NCBI GenBank assembly: GCA_030828505.1 | Contig: JAURCJ010000006.1 | Coordinates: forward strand, 44,273-108,272 | DNA: 64,000 nt | DNA from: Alphaproteobacteria bacterium | GTDB taxonomy: Bacteria > Pseudomonadota > Alphaproteobacteria > TMED109 | Direction of reading: 5' to 3' | Shown here: one piece after another, positions 55,969-64,000 of the stretch | Position numbering within the stretch: the first letter of the stretch is position 1 | Layout of the letters: every line of letters begins with the position of its first letter | Notes under the pieces: model-generated | Told to the model about the DNA's origin: nothing | Database searches by the model: none | The model's input: the letters and a program-made list of their open reading frames with translations, nothing else | Program-made: the position numbers and the translations under genes

Positions 55969-58638
55969 TTATTTAAGCTTATTAATAGCAGATTCCACTC
56001 TACTCAAACGATTTTTTAATATCTCTTTTCTATTATTTTGTTCTTCAATTACTTCTTTTGGAGCTCTGCTCATAAACTTCTCATTTGATAATTTATTTTC
56101 AATAAAAGATATATCATTTTTAATTTTTGTTAAATCTCTACTTAATCTATTTAATTCTTCTTCTATATTAATTATACCTTTTAGTGCAACTTGAAAAGTA
56201 GCATCATCAACTAGTATTTGTGCAGAATTATCTATTTCCTTATCAGAATATATTATATTTTCAATTTTTGAAATTCTATAGAGAACATCTTTATTACTAG
56301 AAATAAATTTATGATAACTTTCGTCTAACGATTTAAAATATATATTAATCAGAGCTTTAGCTGGAATATTTAACATTGCTCTTAAAGACCTAACTTCACT
56401 TATAAAGTTTATAATCCACTCTATTTCCTGATTGTCTTTATGTATAATTACATCATCTTTTTGTGAGTCTGGCCAATTAGATATAGCTAAAACATCTCCA
56501 AATTTATGTATATTACTAAATAAATATTCTGTGTTAAAAGGTATTATTGGATGTAAAATAGCTAATATCTTACCAAATACAAAAGATGTAACATTTTTTA
56601 TTTCTTTATTAATATTATTTTCATGTTTAGATAAATTTGGCTTAACTATTTCTAAATACCAATCGCAAAAACTATGCCATACAAACTGATATATTTTATT
56701 TGCTGCTTCATTAAATCTATATGCCTCTATATCCTTAGAAACATTATCAGCAGTTTCATATAAAAGACTTACTATCCATTTACATACAGGCAAATTTATA
56801 GACTTCATATTAAAATTTTTATCATAAAAACATTCATTAATTTCTATAAACCTTGAAGCGTTAGAAATTTTTGTTATAAAATTTCGATAGCCTACTATTC
56901 TATCCTCAGCTAACTTAATATCTCTTCCTTGTGTTGCTAATGCAGTTAACGTAAATCTTATAGAATCCGTCCCATATTTATCCATTAAGATTAATGGATC
57001 TACTACATTACCTTTTGATTTAGACATTTTATTGCCTTTTGAATCTCTTACTAACGCATGAACATAAACCTCTTTAAAAGGAGTTTCTTTCATAAAATGA
57101 AGCCCCATCATCATCATTCTTGCAACCCAAAAGAATATAATATCAAAGCCCGTTATTAGTACATCTCCCGGATAATATTTATCTAATGCTCTATTTTTAT
57201 GTGGCCAACCTAAAGTAGAGAAAGGCCATAAACCTGATGAGAACCACGTATCTAATACGTCAGGGTCACGCACTAATTGTTCATTCTTTCCATATTTTTT
57301 TAATGCTGCTTTTTTTGCCAGTTCTTCGTTTTTTTCAACAAAAATATGTCCATCTGGACCATGCCAAGCAGGAATTCTGTGACCCCACCAAAGCTGCCTA
57401 GAAATACACCATGGCTCTATATTGTACATCCAATCAAAGAAGGTATTTTCCCATGATTTAGGCACAAACTTCGTTTTGCCTGATTTTACTGCCTCTATAG
57501 CTGGTAAAGATAATTTTTTTGCATCAACAAACCATTGATCAGTTAAATATGGTTCTATTATGGTCTCTGACCTATCTCCATATGGCACAGCATGAACCGT
57601 CTCTTCTATTGACTCTAATAAACCTAGTAAATCCATATCCTTTATAACTAATTCTCTAGCATCAAGCATAGATAGGCCCTGGTATTTTTTTGGAGTATTT
57701 TTATTAAGAGTACCATCATTATTCATAATATTTATACTTGCCATATTATGTCTTTTACCTACTTGAAAATCATTAAAGTCATGAGCTGGGGTAATTTTTA
57801 CTGCTCCAGTTCCTTTTGAAGGATCAGCATATTCATCTGCTATTATATCTATCTCCCTATTAACTAGTGGCAATAGAACCTTTTTACCTATCAAATTTTT
57901 GTATCTACTATCGTCAGGATGTACAGCAACACATGTATCTCCTAGCATTGTTTCTGGTCTAGTTGTAGCTACTATTATATGCTTTGTAGAATTGACAATT
58001 GGATATTTAAAATGCCAATAATACCCTTTTTTCTCTTTTTGTATTACTTCTAAATCAGAAACTGCAGTTTCCAATTTAATATCCCAATTTACTAATCTTT
58101 TATCTCTATATATTAAACCGTCTTTGTAAAGGCTTACAAAAACTTCTATTACTGCTTCTGATAAACCTTCATCTAAAGTAAACCTTTCTCTAGTCCAATC
58201 TGCGCTAGCCCCTAATCGCTTGAGTTGATTTATAATTGTGCCCCCAGATTTCTCTTTCCATTCCCAAACTCTATTAAGAAATTCTTCCCTACCAAGTTTT
58301 GTTCTAGATGTAATCCCTTCTTCTAACAATTGTTTCTCAACCACCATTTGAGTAGCTATCCCTGCATGATCAGTTCCAGGTTGCCATAAAACATCTTTAC
58401 CCTTCATTCTCCAATATCTTACAATTACATCTTGTAAAGTCATATTTAAGGCATGCCCAATATGAAGACTTCCTGTTACATTTGGGGGTGGCATCATGAT
58501 TACTAAAGATTTATCTTCACAATCTATTTTGGCATCTGATATATTATTTTTTTGCCAAATATTATTTGAATAATTTTCTATAGATTTATTTGAAGTATTT
58601 ACATCCTTATTTTGTTTGTTCTTATCAGCAACCATCAA
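55969..58638 (-). CDS. valS: Valyl-tRNA synthetase
   Basis: ValRS charges tRNA-Val and edits threonine. The class I HIGH motif is in PPNVTGSLHIGHALN (near residue 60), the editing domain in the middle has TTRPETMLGDTCVAVHPDD, and the KMSKS motif is in DSKGNKMSKSKGNVVDP. A C-terminal coiled-coil arm (LNRLSRDLTKIKNDISFIE) binds the tRNA corner. It has 889 residues. The first 15-20 residues are polar and lineage-specific. Confidence 0.97.
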   Translation of the reverse strand: MMVADKNKQNKDVNTSNKSIENYSNNIWQKNNISDAKIDCEDKSLVIMMPPPNVTGSLHIGHALNMTLQDVIVRYWRMKGKDVLWQPGTDHAGIATQMVVEKQLLEEGITSRTKLGREEFLNRVWEWKEKSGGTIINQLKRLGASADWTRERFTLDEGLSEAVIEVFVSLYKDGLIYRDKRLVNWDIKLETAVSDLEVIQKEKKGYYWHFKYPIVNSTKHIIVATTRPETMLGDTCVAVHPDDSRYKNLIGKKVLLPLVNREIDIIADEYADPSKGTGAVKITPAHDFNDFQVGKRHNMASINIMNNDGTLNKNTPKKYQGLSMLDARELVIKDMDLLGLLESIEETVHAVPYGDRSETIIEPYLTDQWFVDAKKLSLPAIEAVKSGKTKFVPKSWENTFFDWMYNIEPWCISRQLWWGHRIPAWHGPDGHIFVEKNEELAKKAALKKYGKNEQLVRDPDVLDTWFSSGLWPFSTLGWPHKNRALDKYYPGDVLITGFDIIFFWVARMMMMGLHFMKETPFKEVYVHALVRDSKGNKMSKSKGNVVDPLILMDKYGTDSIRFTLTALATQGRDIKLAEDRIVGYRNFITKISNASRFIEINECFYDKNFNMKSINLPVCKWIVSLLYETADNVSKDIEAYRFNEAANKIYQFVWHSFCDWYLEIVKPNLSKHENNINKEIKNVTSFVFGKILAILHPIIPFNTEYLFSNIHKFGDVLAISNWPDSQKDDVIIHKDNQEIEWIINFISEVRSLRAMLNIPAKALINIYFKSLDESYHKFISSNKDVLYRISKIENIIYSDKEIDNSAQILVDDATFQVALKGIINIEEELNRLSRDLTKIKNDISFIENKLSNEKFMSRAPKEVIEEQNNRKEILKNRLSRVESAINKLK

Positions 58639-58681
58639 ATATTTTCCAAATATTTTTAAAAAGATTCTATTATTTTTTATT

Positions 58682-58996
58682 CTATTTTATGCTATTTAAT
58701 GATTTCTTTATAGAATTATTTATCATTTTAGGTATATTATTTGAAATCCACCCTTGAATATCCGATTTAACAATTTTTTGGATATTTTGTTTCATAACAA
58801 CAAGCTTATAATCCATATGTTTATATGGTGACGGCTTAATTATATCTGTCAATATTAGAATATCATTAGATTTTCTTTTTTTTACTGCTGAAGTTCTCTT
58901 CACATTAGTCTTTTTAGTTTTTGAAGTTAGTAAAGCATCTTCTAATTCCTTCATTGCAGATGCAATATTTTTTTTAGATCCTTTATTGGAAACCAT
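58682..58996 (-). CDS. DUF2497 (PopZ-like) polar organising protein, very short
   Basis: A 104-residue basic protein whose last third (IVKSDIQGWISNNIPKMINNSIKKS) matches the conserved C-terminal oligomerisation helices of DUF2497, the family of the Caulobacter pole organiser PopZ (pattern of helix-W-[LI]-x-N-x-[IL]-P-x-[IVM]). Its place between tolC and valS is the same as in other alphaproteobacteria. The N-terminal helix (IASAMKELEDAL) may bind clients. The acidic, Pro-rich middle of PopZ (177 residues in Caulobacter) is replaced by a short Lys-rich linker. Function by analogy only. Confidence 0.7.
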   Translation of the reverse strand: MVSNKGSKKNIASAMKELEDALLTSKTKKTNVKRTSAVKKRKSNDILILTDIIKPSPYKHMDYKLVVMKQNIQKIVKSDIQGWISNNIPKMINNSIKKSLNSIK

Positions 58997-59007
58997 ATTA
59001 AATGAAC

Positions 59008-60411
59008 TTAATTTTTATCTAAAAAATTTAATATTGATGTTTTATTATCACCTAACATATCTCTCATGTTATCATAATAATCATCACTATTATAAAAAGA
59101 GGATACAGGTAAGTTTAAATCTCTTGCGGTCATACCTCCAATAACTTCTAGTAATTCGTATGTTGCAATATAACGATTTACATTTGCTTTAATTAAATTT
59201 GCTCTGGCCATAAATAATTCATTTTCAGCATCAAGCACATCAATTACTGTCCTTGCACCGACATTTTCTTCTTGAACTACCCCATCTAATGCAATCTCAT
59301 TAGCTCGAATAGATGATTTAAAAGCTAATATTTGGGAATTAAGACTTTCAATATTATTCCAAATTAACATTGCTTTTTCAGCTTCCTCTCTCAATATATC
59401 ATCAATATCAGCATTAGATTTGTTCAATTTTTCTCTAGACTTTCTGATAACGGCTTTATCTTTTCCACCTTTATAAAGAGGCAATTTAAGATTTGCAGAA
59501 ACATCAAAATATCTTTGTTCTTCGAAGAAAGTATTTGGATCCCATGATTGGTTAGCACTAGCTTTAAGATCAACTGATAATGACATTTCCTTTAATGCTA
59601 ATTTTAACTCTTCTTCAGCAACTAATTTCATTTTTCTAGCATTAATAACTTTTGGATTAGATTTTTTTACATCATCAATTAAACTTTGAAGATTTTGTGG
59701 CACAATTGGCATTTCTTCAGGATATAAAATATCTTCTGGTTCTAATCCTATATCAGAAAAGAAAATTGCTTTTGCAGAATTTAGATCTGCTTCAGCTCTA
59801 ACTAAATTTGCATTAGCATCAGAAAGTCTTGCTTCTGCTTGAGACACATCAGTAATAGTTAAATCTCCAACTTCAAAACGATCTTTAGTTGCTTCTAATT
59901 GTCTTTCAATAACATTTTTATTTTTTATTGCTACATCTAAAAGATCTTGTTCTTTTAATAAATTAAAATAAGCCTTTACAGCAGCTAGTAAAACCTGGTT
60001 TTCTATTGTAACTAATCTTGAATTATTAGCATGTAGTTTTGTATCCGCAATTTTAATATTTTGATTCGTTTTTCCTCCATCATAAATTTTCTTAGAAACT
60101 ACTATCCCAACTGACATAGGCAAATTATTATCTGTATCTGATCCAGTACTAGTTTTTGTTGTAACTAAATTTTTACCTAAAGCTCCATCGATATATACCT
60201 CTGGTTTCCAGCCCGCTAGAGCTTCAGCCACGTCTTCAGTAAGAACTCTCTCGCCGATTCTTTCGGAAAATAATAAAGGATGGTTAGAATAAGCATTTGC
60301 GAGTGCTACATTTAAACTTTGTGCCCTAATATCTTTATATACAAAGGATAGCAATATTGTTGTAATTATAAACGCTAATAAAAAATTTGTATTCATATTA
60401 ATTCTAAACAT
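59008..60411 (-). CDS. tolC: TolC-family outer membrane efflux protein
   Basis: An outer-membrane channel for type I secretion and efflux. Signal peptide MFRINMNTNFLLAFIITTIL... ends near DIRAQS. Two OEP repeats are visible: the first with SLNVALANAYSNHPLLFSERI and SVGIVVSKKIYDGGKTNQNI, the second with DVSANLKLPLYKGGKDKAVI and GARTVIDVLDAENELFMARA, the typical TolC signatures. It has 467 residues. It lies between the PCMT homologue and the PopZ-like gene. Confidence 0.95.
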   Translation of the reverse strand: MFRINMNTNFLLAFIITTILLSFVYKDIRAQSLNVALANAYSNHPLLFSERIGERVLTEDVAEALAGWKPEVYIDGALGKNLVTTKTSTGSDTDNNLPMSVGIVVSKKIYDGGKTNQNIKIADTKLHANNSRLVTIENQVLLAAVKAYFNLLKEQDLLDVAIKNKNVIERQLEATKDRFEVGDLTITDVSQAEARLSDANANLVRAEADLNSAKAIFFSDIGLEPEDILYPEEMPIVPQNLQSLIDDVKKSNPKVINARKMKLVAEEELKLALKEMSLSVDLKASANQSWDPNTFFEEQRYFDVSANLKLPLYKGGKDKAVIRKSREKLNKSNADIDDILREEAEKAMLIWNNIESLNSQILAFKSSIRANEIALDGVVQEENVGARTVIDVLDAENELFMARANLIKANVNRYIATYELLEVIGGMTARDLNLPVSSFYNSDDYYDNMRDMLGDNKTSILNFLDKN

Positions 60412-60475
60412 TATTTATCTTTCTAATTAATGAAAAACTCTACAAAATAAACTATAGAAGGAGAATTATCATATT

Positions 60476-61144
60476 TTAAAAATTAAAATTTTCTTCCTCA
60501 GCAAAACCTTCCATAAAAGGTATTTCTACATCAAATACATTTGAACTACTAATTATATCTTTATTTTTTTTAAATACAACTGCCTTTCCACAAGAATTGT
60601 AATTATTCTGATTTTTTATTACCGTAATCAATGACCCATTATCAGATAACTGATTAAATAAACCTTCAGGAACTTCCTGCACAGAACCAAAGATAAATAT
60701 TTTATCATATGGAGCACTTTTTTTATTACCTTCTTTATGTTCTCCTTCAACTATAATAGCACTGTTTGCCTCAATTTTAGCTAAAGCCTTATTTGCAAAC
60801 TCTCTTAATGTTTTGTCTGATTCTACTCCAACAACTAAGGAACATAACTTTTCTAAAATAGCAGTAGTATAACCAGTACAGGATCCAATTTCTAATATAA
60901 TATCTTCGTTTGATATACTTACACTATTTATTAATCTTGCTATTACCATTGAAGATAATAACCAACGATTATCTTTAATTAAAATATTTCCTTCATGATA
61001 AGATAAAGAAGATTTTTCCTTATCTATAAATATTTCACGTGGTACATTTTTAAAAGCTTTGAGAATATCTTCATCATTTACTCCCATTGGCTTTAATTGA
61101 CCATCAATCATATTTTTATTCATAACTTCTAATGAAACTGTCAA
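60476..61144 (-). CDS. Protein-L-isoaspartate methyltransferase family protein (PCMT-like)
   Basis: A second PCMT-fold methyltransferase, typical of the gene that precedes tolC in alphaproteobacteria. The N-terminus MNKNMIDGQLKPMGVNDEDIL and VPREIFIDKEKSSLSY are subfamily markers, and the SAM site is ILEIGSCTGYTTAILEKL. The TTG at 61144 is a plausible start, with AGGA 8 bases upstream (reverse strand), and gives the same leader length as homologues; ATG 61123 is an alternative. It has 222 residues. Whether it repairs isoaspartate is unknown, as this branch is divergent. Confidence 0.88.
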   Translation of the reverse strand: MTVSLEVMNKNMIDGQLKPMGVNDEDILKAFKNVPREIFIDKEKSSLSYHEGNILIKDNRWLLSSMVIARLINSVSISNEDIILEIGSCTGYTTAILEKLCSLVVGVESDKTLREFANKALAKIEANSAIIVEGEHKEGNKKSAPYDKIFIFGSVQEVPEGLFNQLSDNGSLITVIKNQNNYNSCGKAVVFKKNKDIISSSNVFDVEIPFMEGFAEEENFNF

Positions 61145-61226
61145 ATTAATATCCTAATTTTATAAAAATACGTCATTAATATATCAAATACTTAAAAATG
61201 TTAAGAAAGATTATTACTTTAAATAT

Positions 61227-63725
61227 TTATTTGTCAAAAGGTCTGAACAAAACTAATAACTGAGGCAATAAAATTAATGATGACAACAATGCCATTAACA
61301 TAGCAAGACTTGTTAATATGCCAAAATATATACTTGGAATAAAATTTGAAAATATTAATATACAAAAACCAATAATTATAGTTACGGATGTATAATACAT
61401 TGCAAACCCTATACTTGTATGTGTCCTATAAAGTGAAAGACTGTAATTATTATCTTTTTTTAATTCATTTCTAAATCGATAAACATAATGTATGGTGTTG
61501 TCTACAGCTATTCCCATACTAATTGCAGCTATTGTAATTGTCATCATATCTAGCGGAATTTTAAACCAACCCATGAAGCCTAAAACTAAAGAAATAGAGA
61601 TAATATTAGGAAATAATGCTATTAAAGAGATTTTAAGTGATTTAAAAAGTATTAAAAACATAAGTAGTAATAGTGTTATAACAGTTCCTAAAGTTAGAAT
61701 CTGAGATTTAAATAAACTTTGAAGCATATTGTTATAAAGTATTAAAACATTACTATAATGAATTCTTTCTTTACTAATATTAACTTCTTCAGGAATCTCT
61801 ATTTTTAATCTTTTTATAAATTCATTTCTTCTTAACCCTGGCATGGAGTCTTTAATTCTTATGCTAAATTTAGCCTGATTATCATCTATGGATAAGTATG
61901 GTGAAACTATAATATTTTTATATTTATTTGGAAGTTCTGAATACAAAAGAGCCAACTGAATAATGTCTAAATCTGTTTTATTATTTAATTCTTTTCCAAC
62001 TTTCAATAATGTAGCGAAAGACATTACTTTTCCTATTTCAGGTTGTTTGTCTAAATAATTATGAATATCATCAATAAGTTTCATTTTAGAGGATGTAAAA
62101 AACAAATTACTTGATGAGTTATTATCTTCAGCACCTTCATCTAAAAAGTCAAATTCATCTTCATCAAAAACTTCATTATCATCTATATATATGTTTTCTT
62201 GAAAATCATCTTCTAAATCTACAGTAATATCTAATATAGAAGTACCTCCTAATTTTTGATCAATTAATTTCATTCCCTTATAAATTTCACTACTATTTTT
62301 AAAATAATCTATAAAACTATTTTCAACTCTTAATTGAATAATTCCTGCAATACCAAATATTAAAATTAAGAAAGCTATAATAATTATTTTATTTCCTATA
62401 AAATTAGAAATTTTTGAAAAAATTTTAGGGAGAGGAAACATTTTTTCAAAACTATAATTTGGCTCAACTTTATTTAAATTTAACTGTAAAACTGGAAATA
62501 AAATAAATGATGAAATTAAAGAAATTAAAATCCCGATACTCATCATCCAACCAAAATTAATTACAGGCAAAAGATCTGAAAAGACAAGAGAAGAAAAGCC
62601 AACAATAGTTGTGGCAACAGTATAAAAACAGGGTTTTGCCATTGATGTTAAAGTTGCAAATAATAACTCTTTTTGGTTTTTATAAATATTTAAAGAATAT
62701 AGTTCTCTATATTTAACTATTAAATGAATAGTTATAGCCATCGTAAATATTAACTGAAGTGATATAAAATTTGAAGAAATAATTGTAATATTCCAGCCAA
62801 ATAGCCCTAAAACTCCAGATGTAACAATTACGGAAAAGGAGCATGTAATAATTGGAATTGTTATCCATCTTATCTGCCTAAATATAATGACGAGAGTTAT
62901 TATCAAGAATAATAAAATAGAAAAGCCGAATATTTTTAAATCTTGCTTAACATAATCTATTACATCATTTGTGATCATCCCTAAACCACCTAAAAATATT
63001 ATTTCTTTATCTTGAATTGGCTTTATGATTGATCTTATTTCTTTTATTGTTTTTGCGTTTAGCTCCTTTACTATTATTTTGTGATTATTATACATTTGTT
63101 CTAATTCAAGTAACTTTTCTCTTTCTTTATCATTTAAATTAGAGATTGATTTTTTTTCTCGTAATAAATTTCTATCATCTCTTAAATTTCGTCCTTTTAA
63201 ATCTTCTTTTAAGTTAATAATTATAGATGTTGTCTTAAAATCTTTGCTTACGAGATTATCACTATATAAAGGGCTATTTATAAATTCTTCTTTAACAAGA
63301 TTCAGATCAATATTTTCAGATTTTATTGTGGGTATATTTTCTACTAATTCACTTATCGGTTTTGGAGGACTTAGTAATATAGGAGCATTTAAAATAGATG
63401 TTACATTTTCTACATATTCTAATTCACTAATTCTTGCGGTAATATTTTCTATATTTTTTAATGTATTTTTTGAAAATAAATCTTCTTTTGGAGTATAAGC
63501 AAGTATAAGAAAATCTGGAGAATAAAATCTTTTATTAACTATTTGTGTATATGCTAAATCTTTATCACCTTCTAATATTAAAGTGTCAGATGATGCATCA
63601 ATAATTAAATTATTAGCAAAATAAATAAAGAAAAATAAAAAACCTATTAATACTGCTAATATAGTTTTAGGAAATTTAAATATATAATTTTTATATAAAT
63701 TATTTAAAAACAAAAAATACCTCAA
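61227..63725 (-). CDS. RND/MMPL-family transporter
   Basis: A large inner-membrane exporter of 832 residues with two MMPL halves. Each half has a leading helix, a large periplasmic loop and a five-helix bundle (for example LFLIITLVIIFRQIRW...LQLIFTMAITIHLIVKYREL and LLLLMFLILFKSLKIS...MTITIAAISMGIAVDNTIHYVYRFRNE). An acidic insert (DDNEVFDEDEFDFLDEGAED) lies in the second loop. Such proteins move lipids, hopanoids or other hydrophobic compounds. The substrate is unknown. It is a single gene starting 128 bases before tRNA-Cys on the other strand. Confidence 0.9.
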   Translation of the reverse strand: MRYFLFLNNLYKNYIFKFPKTILAVLIGFLFFFIYFANNLIIDASSDTLILEGDKDLAYTQIVNKRFYSPDFLILAYTPKEDLFSKNTLKNIENITARISELEYVENVTSILNAPILLSPPKPISELVENIPTIKSENIDLNLVKEEFINSPLYSDNLVSKDFKTTSIIINLKEDLKGRNLRDDRNLLREKKSISNLNDKEREKLLELEQMYNNHKIIVKELNAKTIKEIRSIIKPIQDKEIIFLGGLGMITNDVIDYVKQDLKIFGFSILLFLIITLVIIFRQIRWITIPIITCSFSVIVTSGVLGLFGWNITIISSNFISLQLIFTMAITIHLIVKYRELYSLNIYKNQKELLFATLTSMAKPCFYTVATTIVGFSSLVFSDLLPVINFGWMMSIGILISLISSFILFPVLQLNLNKVEPNYSFEKMFPLPKIFSKISNFIGNKIIIIAFLILIFGIAGIIQLRVENSFIDYFKNSSEIYKGMKLIDQKLGGTSILDITVDLEDDFQENIYIDDNEVFDEDEFDFLDEGAEDNNSSSNLFFTSSKMKLIDDIHNYLDKQPEIGKVMSFATLLKVGKELNNKTDLDIIQLALLYSELPNKYKNIIVSPYLSIDDNQAKFSIRIKDSMPGLRRNEFIKRLKIEIPEEVNISKERIHYSNVLILYNNMLQSLFKSQILTLGTVITLLLLMFLILFKSLKISLIALFPNIISISLVLGFMGWFKIPLDMMTITIAAISMGIAVDNTIHYVYRFRNELKKDNNYSLSLYRTHTSIGFAMYYTSVTIIIGFCILIFSNFIPSIYFGILTSLAMLMALLSSLILLPQLLVLFRPFDK

Positions 63726-63853
63726 AATTAAAATTCATAATAATAATATTTTACCTAATTATTAATATAGAGTATATGTTTCTAAATTTATTTTAAATAA
63801 TATTTTATTTTTACTTATTTATACTATTATTATGAAATATTTTTTAATAAAAT

Positions 63854-63927
63854 GGCCCGGTGTCAGAGTGGTTATGTAGAGGACTGCAAATCCCCGTACG
63901 GCGGTTCGATTCCGTCCCGGGCCTCCA
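63854..63927 (+). tRNA. tRNA-Cys (anticodon GCA), CCA encoded
   Basis: A 74-base cloverleaf. The acceptor is GGCCCGG/CCGGGCC, the anticodon loop CTGCAAA (anticodon GCA) lies between GAGGA and TCCCC, and the T-loop is TTCGATT. Discriminator T73, the identity base of tRNA-Cys, is followed by genomic CCA. Confidence 0.97.
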
Positions 63928-63942
63928 GTTAAGGTAAAATTA

Positions 63943-64000
63943 ATGGATAAAAAACCATGTATAGTAGGTGTATCAGATTTTCCTCTTCAAGAGAGAGGAA
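63943..64000 (+). CDS. Start of a gene, truncated by window end (possibly thiolase-like)
   Basis: Only 19 codons are visible from an ATG at 63943, preceded by AAGG at 63931-63934. The opening MDKKPCIVGVSDFPLQERG resembles the first strand of thiolase or lipid-transfer family proteins (IVGV followed by a loop), but this is too short for a firm call. Confidence 0.45.
   Translation, partial: MDKKPCIVGVSDFPLQERG

Noticed and set aside
1..64000. Insertion sequences, CRISPR arrays, prophage or toxin-antitoxin genes
   Set aside because: None of the translated frames resembles transposases, Cas, phage or toxin families, and I saw no regularly spaced repeats.

Overview
The window looks like chromosome from a small-genome, AT-rich alphaproteobacterium. 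I base this on gene order rather than on any rRNA. Classic alphaproteobacterial neighbourhoods are present: dgt-argS-SPOR-nagZ-scpA-scpB, tatA-tatB-tatC-serS-surE-pcm-LysM/M23 peptidase, DUF815 ATPase next to yajC-secD-secF, an NDUFAF3-like gene and a squalene/phytoene-synthase-like gene between secF and trmFO, uvrA-ssb-gyrA-coaD-ppi-queA-tgt, and ilvD / valS-DUF2497(PopZ-like)-tolC-PCMT. The strong A+T bias, short spacers and many 1-14 bp overlaps suggest a streamlined, probably free-living marine lineage (AEGEAN-169/HIMB59-like). That placement is inference.

Bases 1-13.6 kb form a metabolic block. An NAD-type formate dehydrogenase (alpha subunit cut by the window edge, beta subunit a NuoE-NuoF fusion) is followed by a periplasmic PQQ-type sugar dehydrogenase and a small cytochrome c. 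Divergent from these are molybdenum-cofactor genes mobB-moeA and a TusA-like sulfur carrier. purU (releases formate from formyl-THF) converges on tusA. A formamidase-like hydrolase then leads a complete nickel-pincer (NPN) cofactor operon, larC-larE-larB-larA. The block joins formate release, formate oxidation and two unusual metal cofactors (Mo/W-pterin and Ni-pincer).

Bases 13.6-20.1 kb are accessory: a secreted unknown, a broken copy of a winged-helix-like gene, an EamA transporter, a cupin, a secreted unknown, the intact winged-helix-like paralogue behind a G9 tract, a TauD/TfdA dioxygenase, a Cache-domain protein and a nitrilase. The block ends at tRNA-Lys(TTT).

Bases 20.1-41.1 kb are housekeeping: tRNA modification (tgt, queA, trmFO), folding (cyclophilin), CoA synthesis, gyrase A, SSB, UvrA, Sec and Tat export, SerRS, SurE, Pcm and cell-wall hydrolase. 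Bases 41.1-44.9 kb carry an iron ABC transporter (fbpA-B-C order) with a Fur-box-like operator, set between scpB and tatA, which are normally close neighbours. Bases 45-64 kb return to housekeeping: scpA/B, nagZ, SPOR, argS, dgt, erpA-xth-L,D-transpeptidase, an M48 protease, ilvD, valS, a PopZ-like protein, tolC, a PCMT homologue, a large RND/MMPL transporter, tRNA-Cys(GCA) and the first codons of another gene.

I see no IS element, phage gene, CRISPR array, rRNA or integrase. The only clear pseudogene is the winged-helix copy at 14145-14573.
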